From NCBI RefSeq assembly GCF_042477335.2, contig NC_091245.1:87644501-87708500 (forward strand): 64,000 bases of DNA. Direction: 5' to 3'. Shown here one piece after another: positions 47,701 through 57,775 of the stretch. Position 1 is the stretch's first letter; each line of letters begins with the position of its first letter. The position numbers were made by a program, and so were the translations under genes. The stretch comes from Ovis canadensis (taxonomy: Eukaryota; Chordata; Mammalia; Artiodactyla; Bovidae). Below the pieces are notes generated by a model, which did no database searches, was not told where the DNA came from, and was given only the letters and a program-made list of their open reading frames with translations.

Positions 47701-50700
47701 GCTTCCATTAGGCCCTGAATATTAGACTGCAGTTTTTATCTCATACTTTGTCGACTTACGTAACCTTATTCGTTTTCTTTGTTATGTTTAATTAAAATTG
47801 TTTGTCTGCTCTTTCTTATGCCAGGCAGGGGAGCATTCCCCAGTGAGACATGTTTGTATATTCCCACAGTATACTTAGGTAAAAGAGATGTAACCATCTT
47901 ACATAAAGCCTGTTCAAATATACCACTTTTAAATATGTTACCAAGTCCAAGCTTGGTCTGCTAGCTGCCCAACAGTCCGATAATCTGAGAGACAAGGTGT
48001 TGAGGGAGGGAATGTGACTTTATTCAGAAAGCTGGCGGACTGAGAAGATGGCAGACAAATGTCCCAAAGTAACCAACTTATCAGGGTCTGGATGCCCATA
48101 TGCCTCAGTTTTATAGAACTGAGAGTGGGTAGGTGAGAACGTGAAGTAAAAAAGCCATTAATCTTGCAAATGTCTTCTGGAATGGCCAGCCTCATGGAGG
48201 GGATGTGTTAATTTCTTCTTTCCTGTAGCCATCCATAGGTAGCCAGGGTCTTGAACAAAGGTACTTTGGTTTAACATTAAGGCAGAGGGGCAGGGTTCCC
48301 CTGTGTAGGCTATTATGTATAGACAGTGTCCTTTTAGTGAACAAAAGCAATGGGAAGCAATGCTTAAAAGAAACAGATCCAACATTGCATCAGATTTTGT
48401 TTTTATCTGTAACAAATCTCAGTTCTATCAACTGTTAAACCTTTAACTGTAGCCCTTGTCAGGACTCTGTTAACAACTCTTGGTCTTATAAGGAGTCCTA
48501 GAAATGTCACGCGAGTGTATGTTCCTCGATTCTTTGTCTCGTCACAACAAAGATTTGGAGTGACGGACATTAAAGCCCCCCCTCGGCGAGTCACAGCTCT
48601 CAGGTCCTGGATAGACCGTGTTATAGCTCTCAGGTCTCAAATGGACCATGTTACAGCTCTTACACAAATCAGTGTTACAGCTCAGTGTTACAGCTCTATT
48701 TTATTTAGAAGATAGCAGGAAAATCCATCTTTGAGGCATGAGGGCACGTGGATCTAAAGACACAAGGAGAAGAGCGCCCCAGTGCGCGGGAGAGAGAGAG
48801 CTGGCTCTGGCTCCTCTGTTTATATGCTTATCTCTCCCTGGGCCTGTCCTATGTAAATTGGGCCAGCCAGGAGTGGTGTTTGTTTCACCTGAGGTCCTCA
48901 CTCCGGTCCTCGGACCTTCTTTTGTTTCATTTTCGTGGGCTTTTCCCTTCCTTTTCTGTAGCCACCACCATTTTGGACTCCTCTTCCCTGTTCTACCTAC
49001 CTAACAGAAACTTCCCTTTTTATTTCCCAGGCCATTTAAACCCAGTCCTGTATAAAAGGTTTTGGGCTCCAGTGAGGGGTTGAGCCAAGGGATCCAGGCC
49101 TTTTTGTCAGTCTTTAACTGGATTGTTTGGTTTATTGCCCCATGCAATTGCTGATCAAGTATCTCAGTGTAATTTTTTTTTACCCTCTTACCTTTAAAGT
49201 TTTTCTAAACTGGGGTAAGTAGAGTGGACTTGTTTGGGTCCCTTTAATATTTGGGGGACTGATAAAGGGGTCTTTCTGGCCCATCAAAAACATCATTTTT
49301 GGTAGTGTTGGTTGTATCAAAACTTTTGTTTTCATGCCATCAAAGTCTGTTTCATTTATCTCATCTCTTAATAACCATATCAAGATTTTTATCTTATTGG
49401 GACCACTCCCTTTAAAATTTCCTACTTTTAGGAAGAAATCGCTTGACTTTCTCCTCAGCTTTTATCTATTCCCTTGTTTATTAACCTAATTAACTTTAGT
49501 TATTCTGTTGTTTTTATTAGCACCCATAAGATCAATTGAGGGGGAAATGTGAGACCACAAATAAGGCTCTATGAAAAACTTGTTTGTTGGTTGATTGATT
49601 TGAAACTAAGGAAGTTCTTAAGGTTAGCAACAATTATATTTCTTTGTGTCCATCTTTAATTAAAAAAAATTTTTTTTTAATTTAAACTTTTAATTTTCTA
49701 TTGGGATATAGCTGATTATCAATATTGTGAATATCCACCTTTTAATTTTATCTTTCCATGGGTACCAATAAAACAGCTGTTTACAATGAGAGGTATCTAA
49801 AAATTTGCCAATTTAGAAGTTTTTCCAGTTTAAAAGATCCGTCGTTAGGATTCTTAGTTGTGATTCAAACCGGTAAGAGGCAAGAGGAATCCCTGCAAGA
49901 GAGTGCAAAGGATACAGCCTTCTCAAGAACCAGGAAGTTTACTCACAAATATAGTCTAAGAAAGTAAAGGCCTTTGTTGTACAGGGAGACACAAGGAGGA
50001 TTGAAACAACAAAGACCCTTTATGAACTGGGCCCCCTAATGACACATTTACCTAATGCTAGCGTAATGAAGTGAAAGTGAAGTTGCTCAGTCGTGTCTGA
50101 CTCTTTGCGACCCCGTGGACTGTAGCCCACCAAGCTCCTCTGTCCATGGGATTCTCCAGGCAAGAGTACTGGAGTGGGGTACCATTTCCATAGCTGGACA
50201 AAAGGACTTGGAATTGCAGTCTATGCAGCTTGGTGCTGAGTGTTCACCATATGTGTTCCTTCACAGTTGCAGAGCCTAGTCTCTCCAAATGCACTAGAAG
50301 ATGCCCCAAGAAAATGAGGTAGAACACTGATGTCTCAAAGGCACAGGGAGATGAAGCAAGTTCCTTCTATAAGGCCTTTTGTTTCCTTAAAGCAAAAAAA
50401 CCCACAACGTTTTAAAAACTATTTTTGCCAAAATATTAACAATTTTACCAAGTCTTCTGAATTATTGTTGCTTCTGTGGGAATCAATTTTGGTGTTATAA
50501 AAAGGAAGTTCAGAGAGAGTTGAATAGCATGAAGGAGAGCATTGCAGAATATACTTAGAGGAGCAGGGAGGAGCAGTAGAGAGCAGGGCCAGCTTCAGGG
50601 GCCTTTTAAAAATTCGGATAAAATTTCAAGCAATTTTTTGTTGGTTTTCTGCAAAAGTTACTTTCTCATTTCCTCTTTTAGAAACTTCTAAATACAAATT

Positions 50701-52304
50701 GAAACAGACCTTCTGTTCAGTCTGTTGGATCTTGTAGTCCATTTCTTTAGCTGTGTACACGAAAAAACCCCCAATTTTGTGATGTCAAAGAACCCCATTT
50801 TGGTGATTTTTAGGACAAGATCTCCTTTAGTATAGTTTAAGCTTTATATGTGATGTATCCAAACCTGTGGTGTTAAGTCACTGGTTAGCAACTGGTCACC
50901 CCTCTTTCTTTTGCCTAGAAAGTTTGATTTCCCATTTCAGAGTTGGTCTGGACAACTTGCTATTGATAAACTGGTTGTAATGGGCCCTTCTGCTGTTTGT
51001 GAGCTTAACTCTCCTAGTTGTCACCCTATAGTCATTTTGGGTTTTATACATGTCTCAGTTTTTCCTTCTGACAGTCTAAAACCACCATGGGCACTGAGAA
51101 CCCAGGATCGCCAAACCTTTTGTGTGTGTCTCCCAGATGGGCGAGTTTCTTTAAAGAGTGGGTTTCCCTACGGGACTGCGGCACGGTATGAGCACTGGCC
51201 TCCACCTCTGCTACGAGTTTCTCAATTGCCTGGGAAAGCCTTGCTTAGCCAGGAGGAGCTCTGTTTCTTATCTAAAGAGCTAAGCGCTCGCCTGTAGTAT
51301 TTTCACTATATTCCTACCAGCTCTAGTAAAGCGGTCAATTCAAGGAAACACACCAGCCAACCCCTGGTCTATTCATCTTGACCTGTTCTCTCCACTGGGT
51401 ACCTTCCCAGTATTTCTGAACTGAGAAGTCAGGTACATTTTCACCTACCACTGAAGAAAACTCAAGATTGTCAGCCAAGATGGTAAATCTGAGATCACTA
51501 GAGAACTCAGCCAAATTCGTATTCATATGTAGAGAAGTAGAAGGTGTGTGCTGAGAAGCCCCCAGCACAAGGGGGCTTGCTGGTACCAATGTTCCACCTC
51601 TTTGTAATGTTCCGGTGAGGGGAAAAGTCTTCTCTGGGCCCTGTTGGAGTCACCAAACCTGTCTACTGGAAAGGAAAGCCCACACAATGTAACAGCATGG
51701 GGGGCAGCTGCCCTGCGGGTCACTTAACTGTGTAAGTGGCTGATGAGTGAGCCTCCTTGTTTGCAGCTGTGGGGAAGGGGGTGCAGCAGAGAGACTCAGA
51801 ATGGAGAGGGAGAGCGAGCAGGCTGCATTCTGGCCGTATTACTTACGTGTGGTGTGATCGTGAGGGAGATGCTTATCCTCTGTGTGCCTCAGTTTCCCTT
51901 CTGATAAATAGTCTCAGGAGAACCCATCTTGCAGGGGGTCGTGTAGAGATTCTGAACCTATGTCATCATGTCTAGTGGATATGTAGCCCCTAATACAGTA
52001 TAGAGTCTCTGTATGTGGTGAGTCTGGATGTCAGATGAATTACAGGAATTCGGAAGAGTTAACTTCCCAGAGCTGGGGACCCCAGAAGACTATCTTTTGC
52101 CCCAACATTTGACTCCCACATGGAAGGGCTGTACCCCAGGTCCCAAACTTGGGGAGAGCTGCCTGGGTTCCACTGGGGCAGCAGGAGGCCTGGTGTTCTT
52201 TTTCCCACCCTCAGGGCCTGAAGAAGATCTCTGCCTACATGAAGTCCAGCCGCTTCCTCCCAAGCCCTCTGTTCCAGAAGCTTGCCGTGTGGGGCAACAA
52301 GTAG
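38733..52304 (+). CDS. GSTM1: Glutathione S-transferase Mu, copy 3 (8 coding exons, chimeric)
   Basis: Complete Mu-class GST gene. Exons: 38733-38768, 39072-39147, 39563-39627, 39952-40033, 40133-40233, 40953-41048, 41140-41250, 52215-52304, with GT/AG junctions and an open 218-codon frame. Exons 1-4 and 6-7 match copies 1 and 2 almost perfectly. Exon 5 with its flanking introns, and everything after exon 7, are clearly diverged from them, so the gene is a mosaic of two lineages. Protein changes against copy 1 include His108, Leu109, Pro146, Lys182, Ser206 and Gln210; positions 108 and 210 belong to the substrate pocket. Catalytic Tyr7 and Tyr116 are present. Intron 7 is about 11 kb and holds a 3.1 kb BovB, a dimeric SINE and a solo LTR. 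Symbol is a best guess within GSTM1/2/4/5. Confidence 0.92.
39815..39862 (+). repeat. 24-bp tandem duplication in intron 3 of copy 3
   Basis: Same duplicated block as in copy 1 at 2213-2263. It is shared by copies 1 and 3 only. Confidence 0.75.
40034..40550 (+). other. Diverged patch around exon 5 of copy 3 (candidate conversion tract)
   Basis: Intron 4, exon 5 and the first part of intron 5 differ strongly from copies 1 and 2, while the sequences immediately before (exon 4) and after (from about 40560) are nearly identical to them. The tract encodes His108 and Leu109 in place of Arg108 and Phe109. Best explained as sequence from another Mu-gene lineage retained in, or converted into, copy 3. 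Confidence 0.7.
42821..45885 (+). mobile_element. BovB LINE, near full length, in intron 7 of copy 3
   Basis: 3065 bp BovB. The apurinic endonuclease part shows GTWNVRSM (about 43055) and GDWNAKVG (about 43460); the reverse transcriptase part shows [13 protein letters not shown] and YADN in place of the catalytic YADD near 45090. The frame is broken by several stops and frameshifts (open pieces 43007-43261, 43268-43549, 43840-44502, 44487-44918, 44668-45183, 45167-45577), so it is dead. It ends with the ACTGAACTGAACTGAA tail. About 150 bp present in units 1 and 2 (near 5145-5292) are missing beside it. Confidence 0.93.
45893..46322 (-). mobile_element. Old LTR-like repeat (unit 3)
   Basis: Counterpart of 5285-5715, immediately after the BovB. 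Confidence 0.5.
46362..46662 (-). mobile_element. CHR-type SINE (unit 3 intron 7)
   Basis: Diverged counterpart of 5765-6056. Confidence 0.65.
46712..46976 (+). mobile_element. BOV-A2 (dimeric) SINE with 12-bp target duplication, unit 3 only
   Basis: Two Bov-A monomers, CACTTTCACTTTTCACTTT linker and CAG-repeat tail, flanked by AAGTATATTGTG at 46700-46711 and 46977-46988. Absent from units 1 and 2 (empty site near 6090 and 24797). Confidence 0.9.
47132..47380 (-). mobile_element. CHR-type SINE, second (unit 3 intron 7)
   Basis: Counterpart of 6252-6497. Confidence 0.65.
48505..49016 (-). mobile_element. Class I (ERV1-type) solo LTR, unit 3 only
   Basis: 512 bp TG...CA element with 4-bp duplications GAAA at 48501-48504 and 49017-49020. 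The minus strand carries TATAAA (48819-48824) followed about 115 bases on by AATAAA (48700-48705), so it reads on the minus strand. It contains short direct repeats of TTACAGCTCT type. Units 1 and 2 have the uninterrupted site near 9237 and 26688. Confidence 0.8.
50066..50190 (-). mobile_element. Bov-tA monomer SINE, minus strand, unit 3 only
   Basis: Reverse-oriented SINE (GTTGCTCAGTCGTGTCTGAC) interrupting sequence that is continuous in unit 1 near 10170. Confidence 0.8.
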
Positions 52305-52735
52305 TGCCTGCAACCAGGAGATGAGTGTGAGGAGCCAGTGCCTTGGAGACCAGGTGGACCTCCTGCCCATGGAACCATCTGTCTTTTTCTTTTTCCTTCT
52401 GTTCACTCTAGATGGCTTCTTGGCCCCCTTATCCCTCTCCCACACCCCTTTCCATCCCTACTTTAAAGATCCAGTTTCCCACTATTTTTGAGCAAAGTTC
52501 CTCCCCCACTGCACATTATCCCTCCTGCACTAAAGCCACCCAGACTGTCCTTCCCTTCCATGATTACTTCTGCTGTGAGCAGCCCAGCCAGACCCCTGGC
52601 CCACAGGGCTCTGCTCTGAGCTGCCAGCGCTGCCCTGAAGACCAGACCTGGCCTGGTGTGCAGGCCCTGCTTCCCAGTGTGGTTCCTGCCCAGCCTGTCT
52701 GATGCCCAGTAAAGCTTTATCACGCCTGCTGTGTC
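52305..52735 (+). terminator. GSTM copy 3 3' UTR with AGTAAA poly(A) signal
   Basis: AGTAAA at 52708-52713 followed by GU-rich sequence. The long T-rich run of copies 1 and 2 is absent (only a short ATTTTTG), which agrees with this 3' end belonging to a different lineage. Confidence 0.6.
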
Positions 52736-52841
52736 TTGTCTTATTCTCTCAGGGCTTCCTGGAGTCATGACTGAGTCTGTTGGGTGTGTGTGGGTGTCTG
52801 TTTTTCCTAGTGTTGCCCACTGCAAGGCCGTATGGATGGGC

Positions 52842-52866
52842 ATGCATGTGTGTGTGTGTGTATGTG
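52842..52866 (+). repeat. TG microsatellite downstream of copy 3
   Basis: Short (TG)n, the shortest of the three orthologous tracts. Confidence 0.85.
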
Positions 52867-52869
52867 ATG

Positions 52870-55800
52870 GGAGGTCGGGCACAGGTGGGATTATACCATT
52901 GTTTGTTCATTCCTATCTCCACTTCATGCACCTCTGTTTCTTGGCATGAGGTGTCTACAGAAGGGGGGCCCTTCTGTGCCTGGTTCCCTCTTTAATTCAG
53001 CATTCATGGGCTGCCTCCTTTCAGCTTGTAGCATCTGTGTCATGGTTTAGGGGGCTCTCGGATGCTGGGGAAGGGGTCTGAGTAGTCTACTGATGGTGTG
53101 GGATCCTGGTGGACTCATTTCTATAACCCTTTCCTAGAAGCTTTCCCTGCGTTCTTATAACATATCTCAATAAAACCCACCCCCACTGTGTTATAATTGT
53201 TGTTTTACTTGGTTTCCTCTGTAACTTGACCATAAAGACACTAAGGAGATGATCAATATCTTATTTGACTTTAAATCTCATATCTGTTACACTGCCTGGA
53301 AAACAGTAAATATTCATTAAAATTGGAAATATAAAAGAGTTGTCTCTAGGTAAAACCCTGGCAAACTCTACAGTCATTATATGGATTTACTGGTCTGAAT
53401 ATGGTTATAGCCATATGAGATAAAGAATACATTTCAGATTTAAAATCTGTAGGTCTGGCAGAAAGAGATTAGGTCTCACTAACTTAAGCATTTATTAGGT
53501 TGTAGCTGGGCCTTGGATAAGTTGACCTGAAACGGGCAGGTCTAGTGTGCTGGGGCAGAGTGTAGCCTATCTGTGCGATCAGGAGGTGGTGTGCCATTTT
53601 ATGTTAGGAGACCTGCAAAGCGTAGCACTCATTAGATAACAATACGATTAGCGGGCTCGAAGAGCGGCTGGTTGGTGGAGCTGGACCTTGTTATGGTGTG
53701 GCCTTAAGTCTTGACTTGGCCTGAAGTCTGACAGGCCTTGAGCGTTCGAGAAGAGTCCTGTTGGGTGTTCGTCTAGATGGTCATTTCTTGCAGCCACTGA
53801 ATGAAAAGGGAGCAAAGGAATAATGTGAAATACATGATTATTTTAAGACATAAGAATCACATGATTATTTTAAAAAGTGAAACTGCTAACAAAAAAGTCC
53901 AGTAAACTAAAAGCTAATGAAACTGATAAGTCAGTAAATGTTTTTGTCTGTGCAGGCCGTATGGTCTCCATATGGTCTCAGTTGCTCACCTTTATCTCTG
54001 TAGTGTGAAAGCGGCCACAGACCATACATAAATGAATGGATGGGGCTGCATGACAACAGGACTTCAAAAACAGATGGACTTATTTCCCTGACTTCAGGTT
54101 TAGATGCTCGAATTAAAAGGGCATAGCTATATTAAAACTTAAATCTTAGATCCAGATGTAACAGGTGACACTCAAAACAAGGCAATATGTGATAATGAAG
54201 ACAGGTGAAGTGTAAACACATTTCTTTAAACATGAAATTTTTTTCTTAGTATTCCTTGTTTTTCATATGTTTCATCTTGAACTTGATTCCTTTTCTAAAT
54301 TCTTAGAAACCCTAGTTTACCTGTTCTTATTCAAAATACTATGTCAGTGGAAAAACTTTGTCTTATATATAATTTTGTAGTATCTTGTGAGCAGTTACTT
54401 CTATTATTTTCAGGTTAAAAAATATTCTCTATAGCCTGAATATTCTGTGCTTACACAGACAATATTTAAAACCTTAAAAAGTTAACAAGATGAAGGACAC
54501 ATTTAAATTCTACTGTATTTATTTACACTATATAATTTTGTATTCTGAGGCTATTTCACATAGAACTTCTGTTAATTTATTTGAGAGTTGAGAATATCAG
54601 CAGTAGAGCTGGAAGGATGGAATGCAGTGTAGAGTCAAATCACAGGCAGAATTCTCAACTGGATACTGGACACTATATGCTCTGATGTCCTGCACAGTAT
54701 TCTCTAAAATACTTGTTAATATGTACAGTCAAGTGAGCACTTGTAAATCCAGAAGACGTAGCCACACTGACGCTGAATATCAGCGAGGCAACCACCGGCT
54801 GCATCAGGCCCTTCAGCCCCCTCTCCGGTTTCCCGAGTCCCCCTGCCCCCTACTGCCTTCCACACACCCACTACCCCCACCAGTGGGACCCCTGGGCCTG
54901 GAGGCTGAGTCTGAGAGCCACCTCCACCAGCCCCCTCCTCCTCCTGCAGGACTGACGTCTTCCTCCTAATGGGCTGCCTGTGCTCGGGCCCATCCCTGCA
55001 TCCCCGGTTCCCTGTCCCAGCAGGCACGGCCTCTTTCTCCTGCCTTCAAGCTCCCTCCCTCTCAGTGCCCCTCGGTGTTTGAACACTGCAAATCTCTTCC
55101 ATACTTAAAAATTCCTCCCTATATTTCCCAGAAGACTTCCAGCCTTCATTACCCAGGATGGTCTTATTTATGATGCTGCTATATGTCAGGATCATAGTGA
55201 TTGTTTTTTCAAAAAAGGAATGAAGGATGGATGGATGAATTACATTATAATCATTTTCTCAGTGAAATCTAGTTGTGTTTCTGTTCTAAGCTCAAGATGT
55301 ATGAGACTCAAGATGGCAGCTCCTTAATGTATTGTGAAATGTGTAACTATAGTATGAGCCAGCGCTTTTGTGTGACATAGATACCATCACGTCCCTGTGG
55401 GCAAACAAAAACAGTAATCTACCTGAGCCTGAGCTGCGTCCTGAGCCTGGACGCAGAGCTGAGCCCTGAGGACTGGCAGGGTGGGAATGGCTGGGAGTAT
55501 CCATAGAGGGACAGCTCTTCTGGTCTCTGCTGACACACTCTCCCTGCTCCCCAGCTAAGCAGAGATGAGCAGACTCTGAGTCTGATTTAACAGGGATTGG
55601 AACCCCACTCCACACCATATCTTAGTTATTTGAATCTTTATTCAACACTGGTCCAGACCTTTCTATCCTAACAAAGTGTTACCTATTTTTAAACATATTT
55701 TTTTAAATCGTGTACCAACTTTGTATTTCAACTTACAAAATTCATTTTTTTAATGTTGCTCTCATCTGTTTCCTACAGCTGTTACCTTGTAATATCCTTT

Positions 55801-56011
55801 CAATAAAGAAAAGAAATCATAGTCCACCCTATGTCCTATTCTCCTAATTTTGAAATAAACTTCTGCCTGCAAAAAGGAAAGTTGGCAAGTAGGACATTAT
55901 TCTTGTGCATGTTGTACCACAGGTCACGGATCGCAGAGTGACTTCACGGAACACTGAGCCCACACACTACAATAAATAAGACAGGTAACCAGAAGGGACC
56001 TAGGGTACAGC
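52870..56011. other. Intergenic region between copies 3 and 4
   Basis: Aligns with 13000-18550 of unit 1 but is 2.4 kb shorter because it lacks the SINE and LTR insertions there. I see no gene in it. Confidence 0.6.
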
Positions 56012-56071
56012 ACAGGGAACTCTACTCAATATTCTGTGATAACCTATATGAGAAGAGAATCTGAAAAAGAG

Positions 56072-56111
<40 letters not shown>

Positions 56112-56185
56112 TGAATCACTTTGTTGTACACCTGAAACTAACACAAGATTGTAAATCAACTATACTTCAATATAATTTTTTTTAA
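55970..56185 (+). mobile_element. L1 3' end with AT microsatellite, unit 4
   Basis: Uninterrupted L1 3' end (CACAGGGAACTCTACTCAAT, TTGTACACCTGAAACTAACA) with an (AT)n tract at about 56074-56108. Confidence 0.65.
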
Positions 56186-56638
56186 GGCACAGATCACTCT
56201 CCTAAAATCCCAATGGGTCAGGAGGTGGGATAGGGCCTGGAATCTGTGGATCTAGGCAGCCAAGGGTGTCTGGGCCACTCTGACTCGTCCTGTGTGGAGT
56301 CGTCCAGGCTGCCACCCGCCTCTGGCCACCCTCTCTAACCATCTACACAGAGGACAGGTCTTCTCCCCTGGGTCACATTCCCACCAGACTCCCCATAACA
56401 GTCCAATCAATGTGAGGGACATGGGGCTGTTTGTCAGGACATCTCTGAAGAGGGTACCTGGGTACCCTCTCTGCTCTGAGTGAATCTGGATTTAGATTCA
56501 CAAGTGAGGCTATAAACTACTTGATTAATTTATGTTGTATCATTACTTTTAGGCACATTAGGAGGGCAGGGACATCCGTAGTCCCTGAAAGGAAGACACA
56601 GAGACCACATTTCCTTCTGCCTCTTCACCTCTTCCTAT

Positions 56639-56972
56639 CTTGGGCTTCCCTGAGATACCTTGGGCTTGCCTGATAGCTCAGTTGGTAAAGAATCTGCCTG
56701 CAATGCAGGAGACCCCCAGTTTGATTCCTGGGGCGGGAAGATCCCCTGGAGAAGGGATAGGCTACCCACTCCAATATTCTTGGGTTTCCCTTGTGGCTCA
56801 GTTGGTAAAGAATCCACCTACAATGCAGGAAACCTGGGTTCAATCCCTGGGTTGGGAAGATCCCCTGGAGAAGGGAGAGGCTACCCACTCCAGTATTCTG
56901 GCCTGGAGAATTCCATGGACTACAGTCCATGGAGTCGCAAAGAGTCGGACATGACTGAGCAGCTTTCACTTT
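56639..56972 (+). mobile_element. Two joined Bov-tA-type SINEs with 13-bp target duplication, upstream of copy 4
   Basis: A tRNA-like head plus partial tail followed by a second complete SINE, flanked by CACCTCTTCCTAT at 56626-56638 and 56973-56985. Only unit 4 has it; it lies about 0.8 kb upstream of the copy 4 start codon. Confidence 0.88.
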
Positions 56973-57094
56973 CACCTCTTCCTATTACAGTGATATTCTG
57001 TTCTGGAAGACTGCAGCTATCATGGGTTATATTAGTAAATCATGGGGGAGTGTTAGGATGGCCTGGAGTCTTGATCTTCCCCTAGTAGGAGCCA

Positions 57095-57305
57095 GTTTTT
57101 AAAATATTTATTAATTTGGGCTTGCCAGTTCTTAGTTGAGGCACTGGTGCTCTCAGATCTTTGTTGAGACATGCAGGCTGTTGGACAGCCACGCAGAAAC
57201 TCTCAGCTGTGGCTTGTGTGATCTAGTTCCCTGACCAGGGGTCCAACCTCATTCCCCTGCACTTGCAGTGGGAAATCCTAGCCACTGGATGACCAGGAAT
57301 GTCCC
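57095..57305 (-). mobile_element. CHR-type SINE, minus strand, upstream of copy 4
   Basis: SINE with the AGTGGCTAGGATTTCCCACT tRNA-like end on the minus strand, found only in unit 4, about 470 bp before the ATG. Confidence 0.6.
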
Positions 57306-57614
57306 CAGGGACCGATTTAATGTCTCCATTTCAGGCGCGTGACTCCTAGTCTCCTGGCAGTCAGAGCTGCCTAGAGCCTGCAGGAACTCTGCAGCCCAGA
57401 GTCAAGGCTGAGCTGAGCCAGAGAGGGGAGTGGAGAGGGAGGAGCCTCGCTCTCGTTAAGATTCAGGCTTGTTTCCCCGAGGGCACTGCCGGCTCCCCTG
57501 AAAAGTCAAGGGCTGACTGGAGGCAGGAGCCTGGTGAGCTCGACCCAGGCGGCCCTAGTCGTCTGGGGCCCAGAGCTTGGCTTCCAATTCCTTCTGCTAA
57601 GAGACAGGAATAGT

Positions 57615-57775
57615 CCTTGCTCTGCCTGTCCGGGGCTGAGTCAGGGTCTGTGCTGGGGGTGGGACCGAAAAGAGGGGCTGGTGCTGCCAGGCCCGCCTTG
57701 ACCCCTGGGTCACAGGAGAAGTTTCAAGTCCAGCTGTCCTGGAGCTTCTGCACTCTGAGCATCATAACCTGCACC
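57615..57775 (+). promoter_or_regulatory. GSTM copy 4 proximal promoter and 5' UTR
   Basis: The GCTGAGTCA site is retained at 57635-57643, but the perfect GC box of copies 1-3 is degraded here (GGGGGTGGGACC). The surrounding promoter is much more diverged than among copies 1-3, so the ARE/AP-1-like core stands out as conserved. Confidence 0.55.

Larger units (their letters stand above)
37620..56011 (+). repeat. Tandem segmental duplication, unit 3 (mosaic)
   Basis: Carries GSTM copy 3. From 37620 to about 41300 it is nearly identical to units 1 and 2, except 40034 to about 40550. From there to the end it still aligns but with much greater divergence, and it lacks their SINEs and LTRs, preserving several empty insertion sites. 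The right boundary is set by alignment of the L1 3' end at about 56012. Confidence 0.85.

Noticed and set aside
56640-57085. 104- and 141-codon frames upstream of copy 4
   Set aside because: They are translations of the two Bov-tA SINEs.
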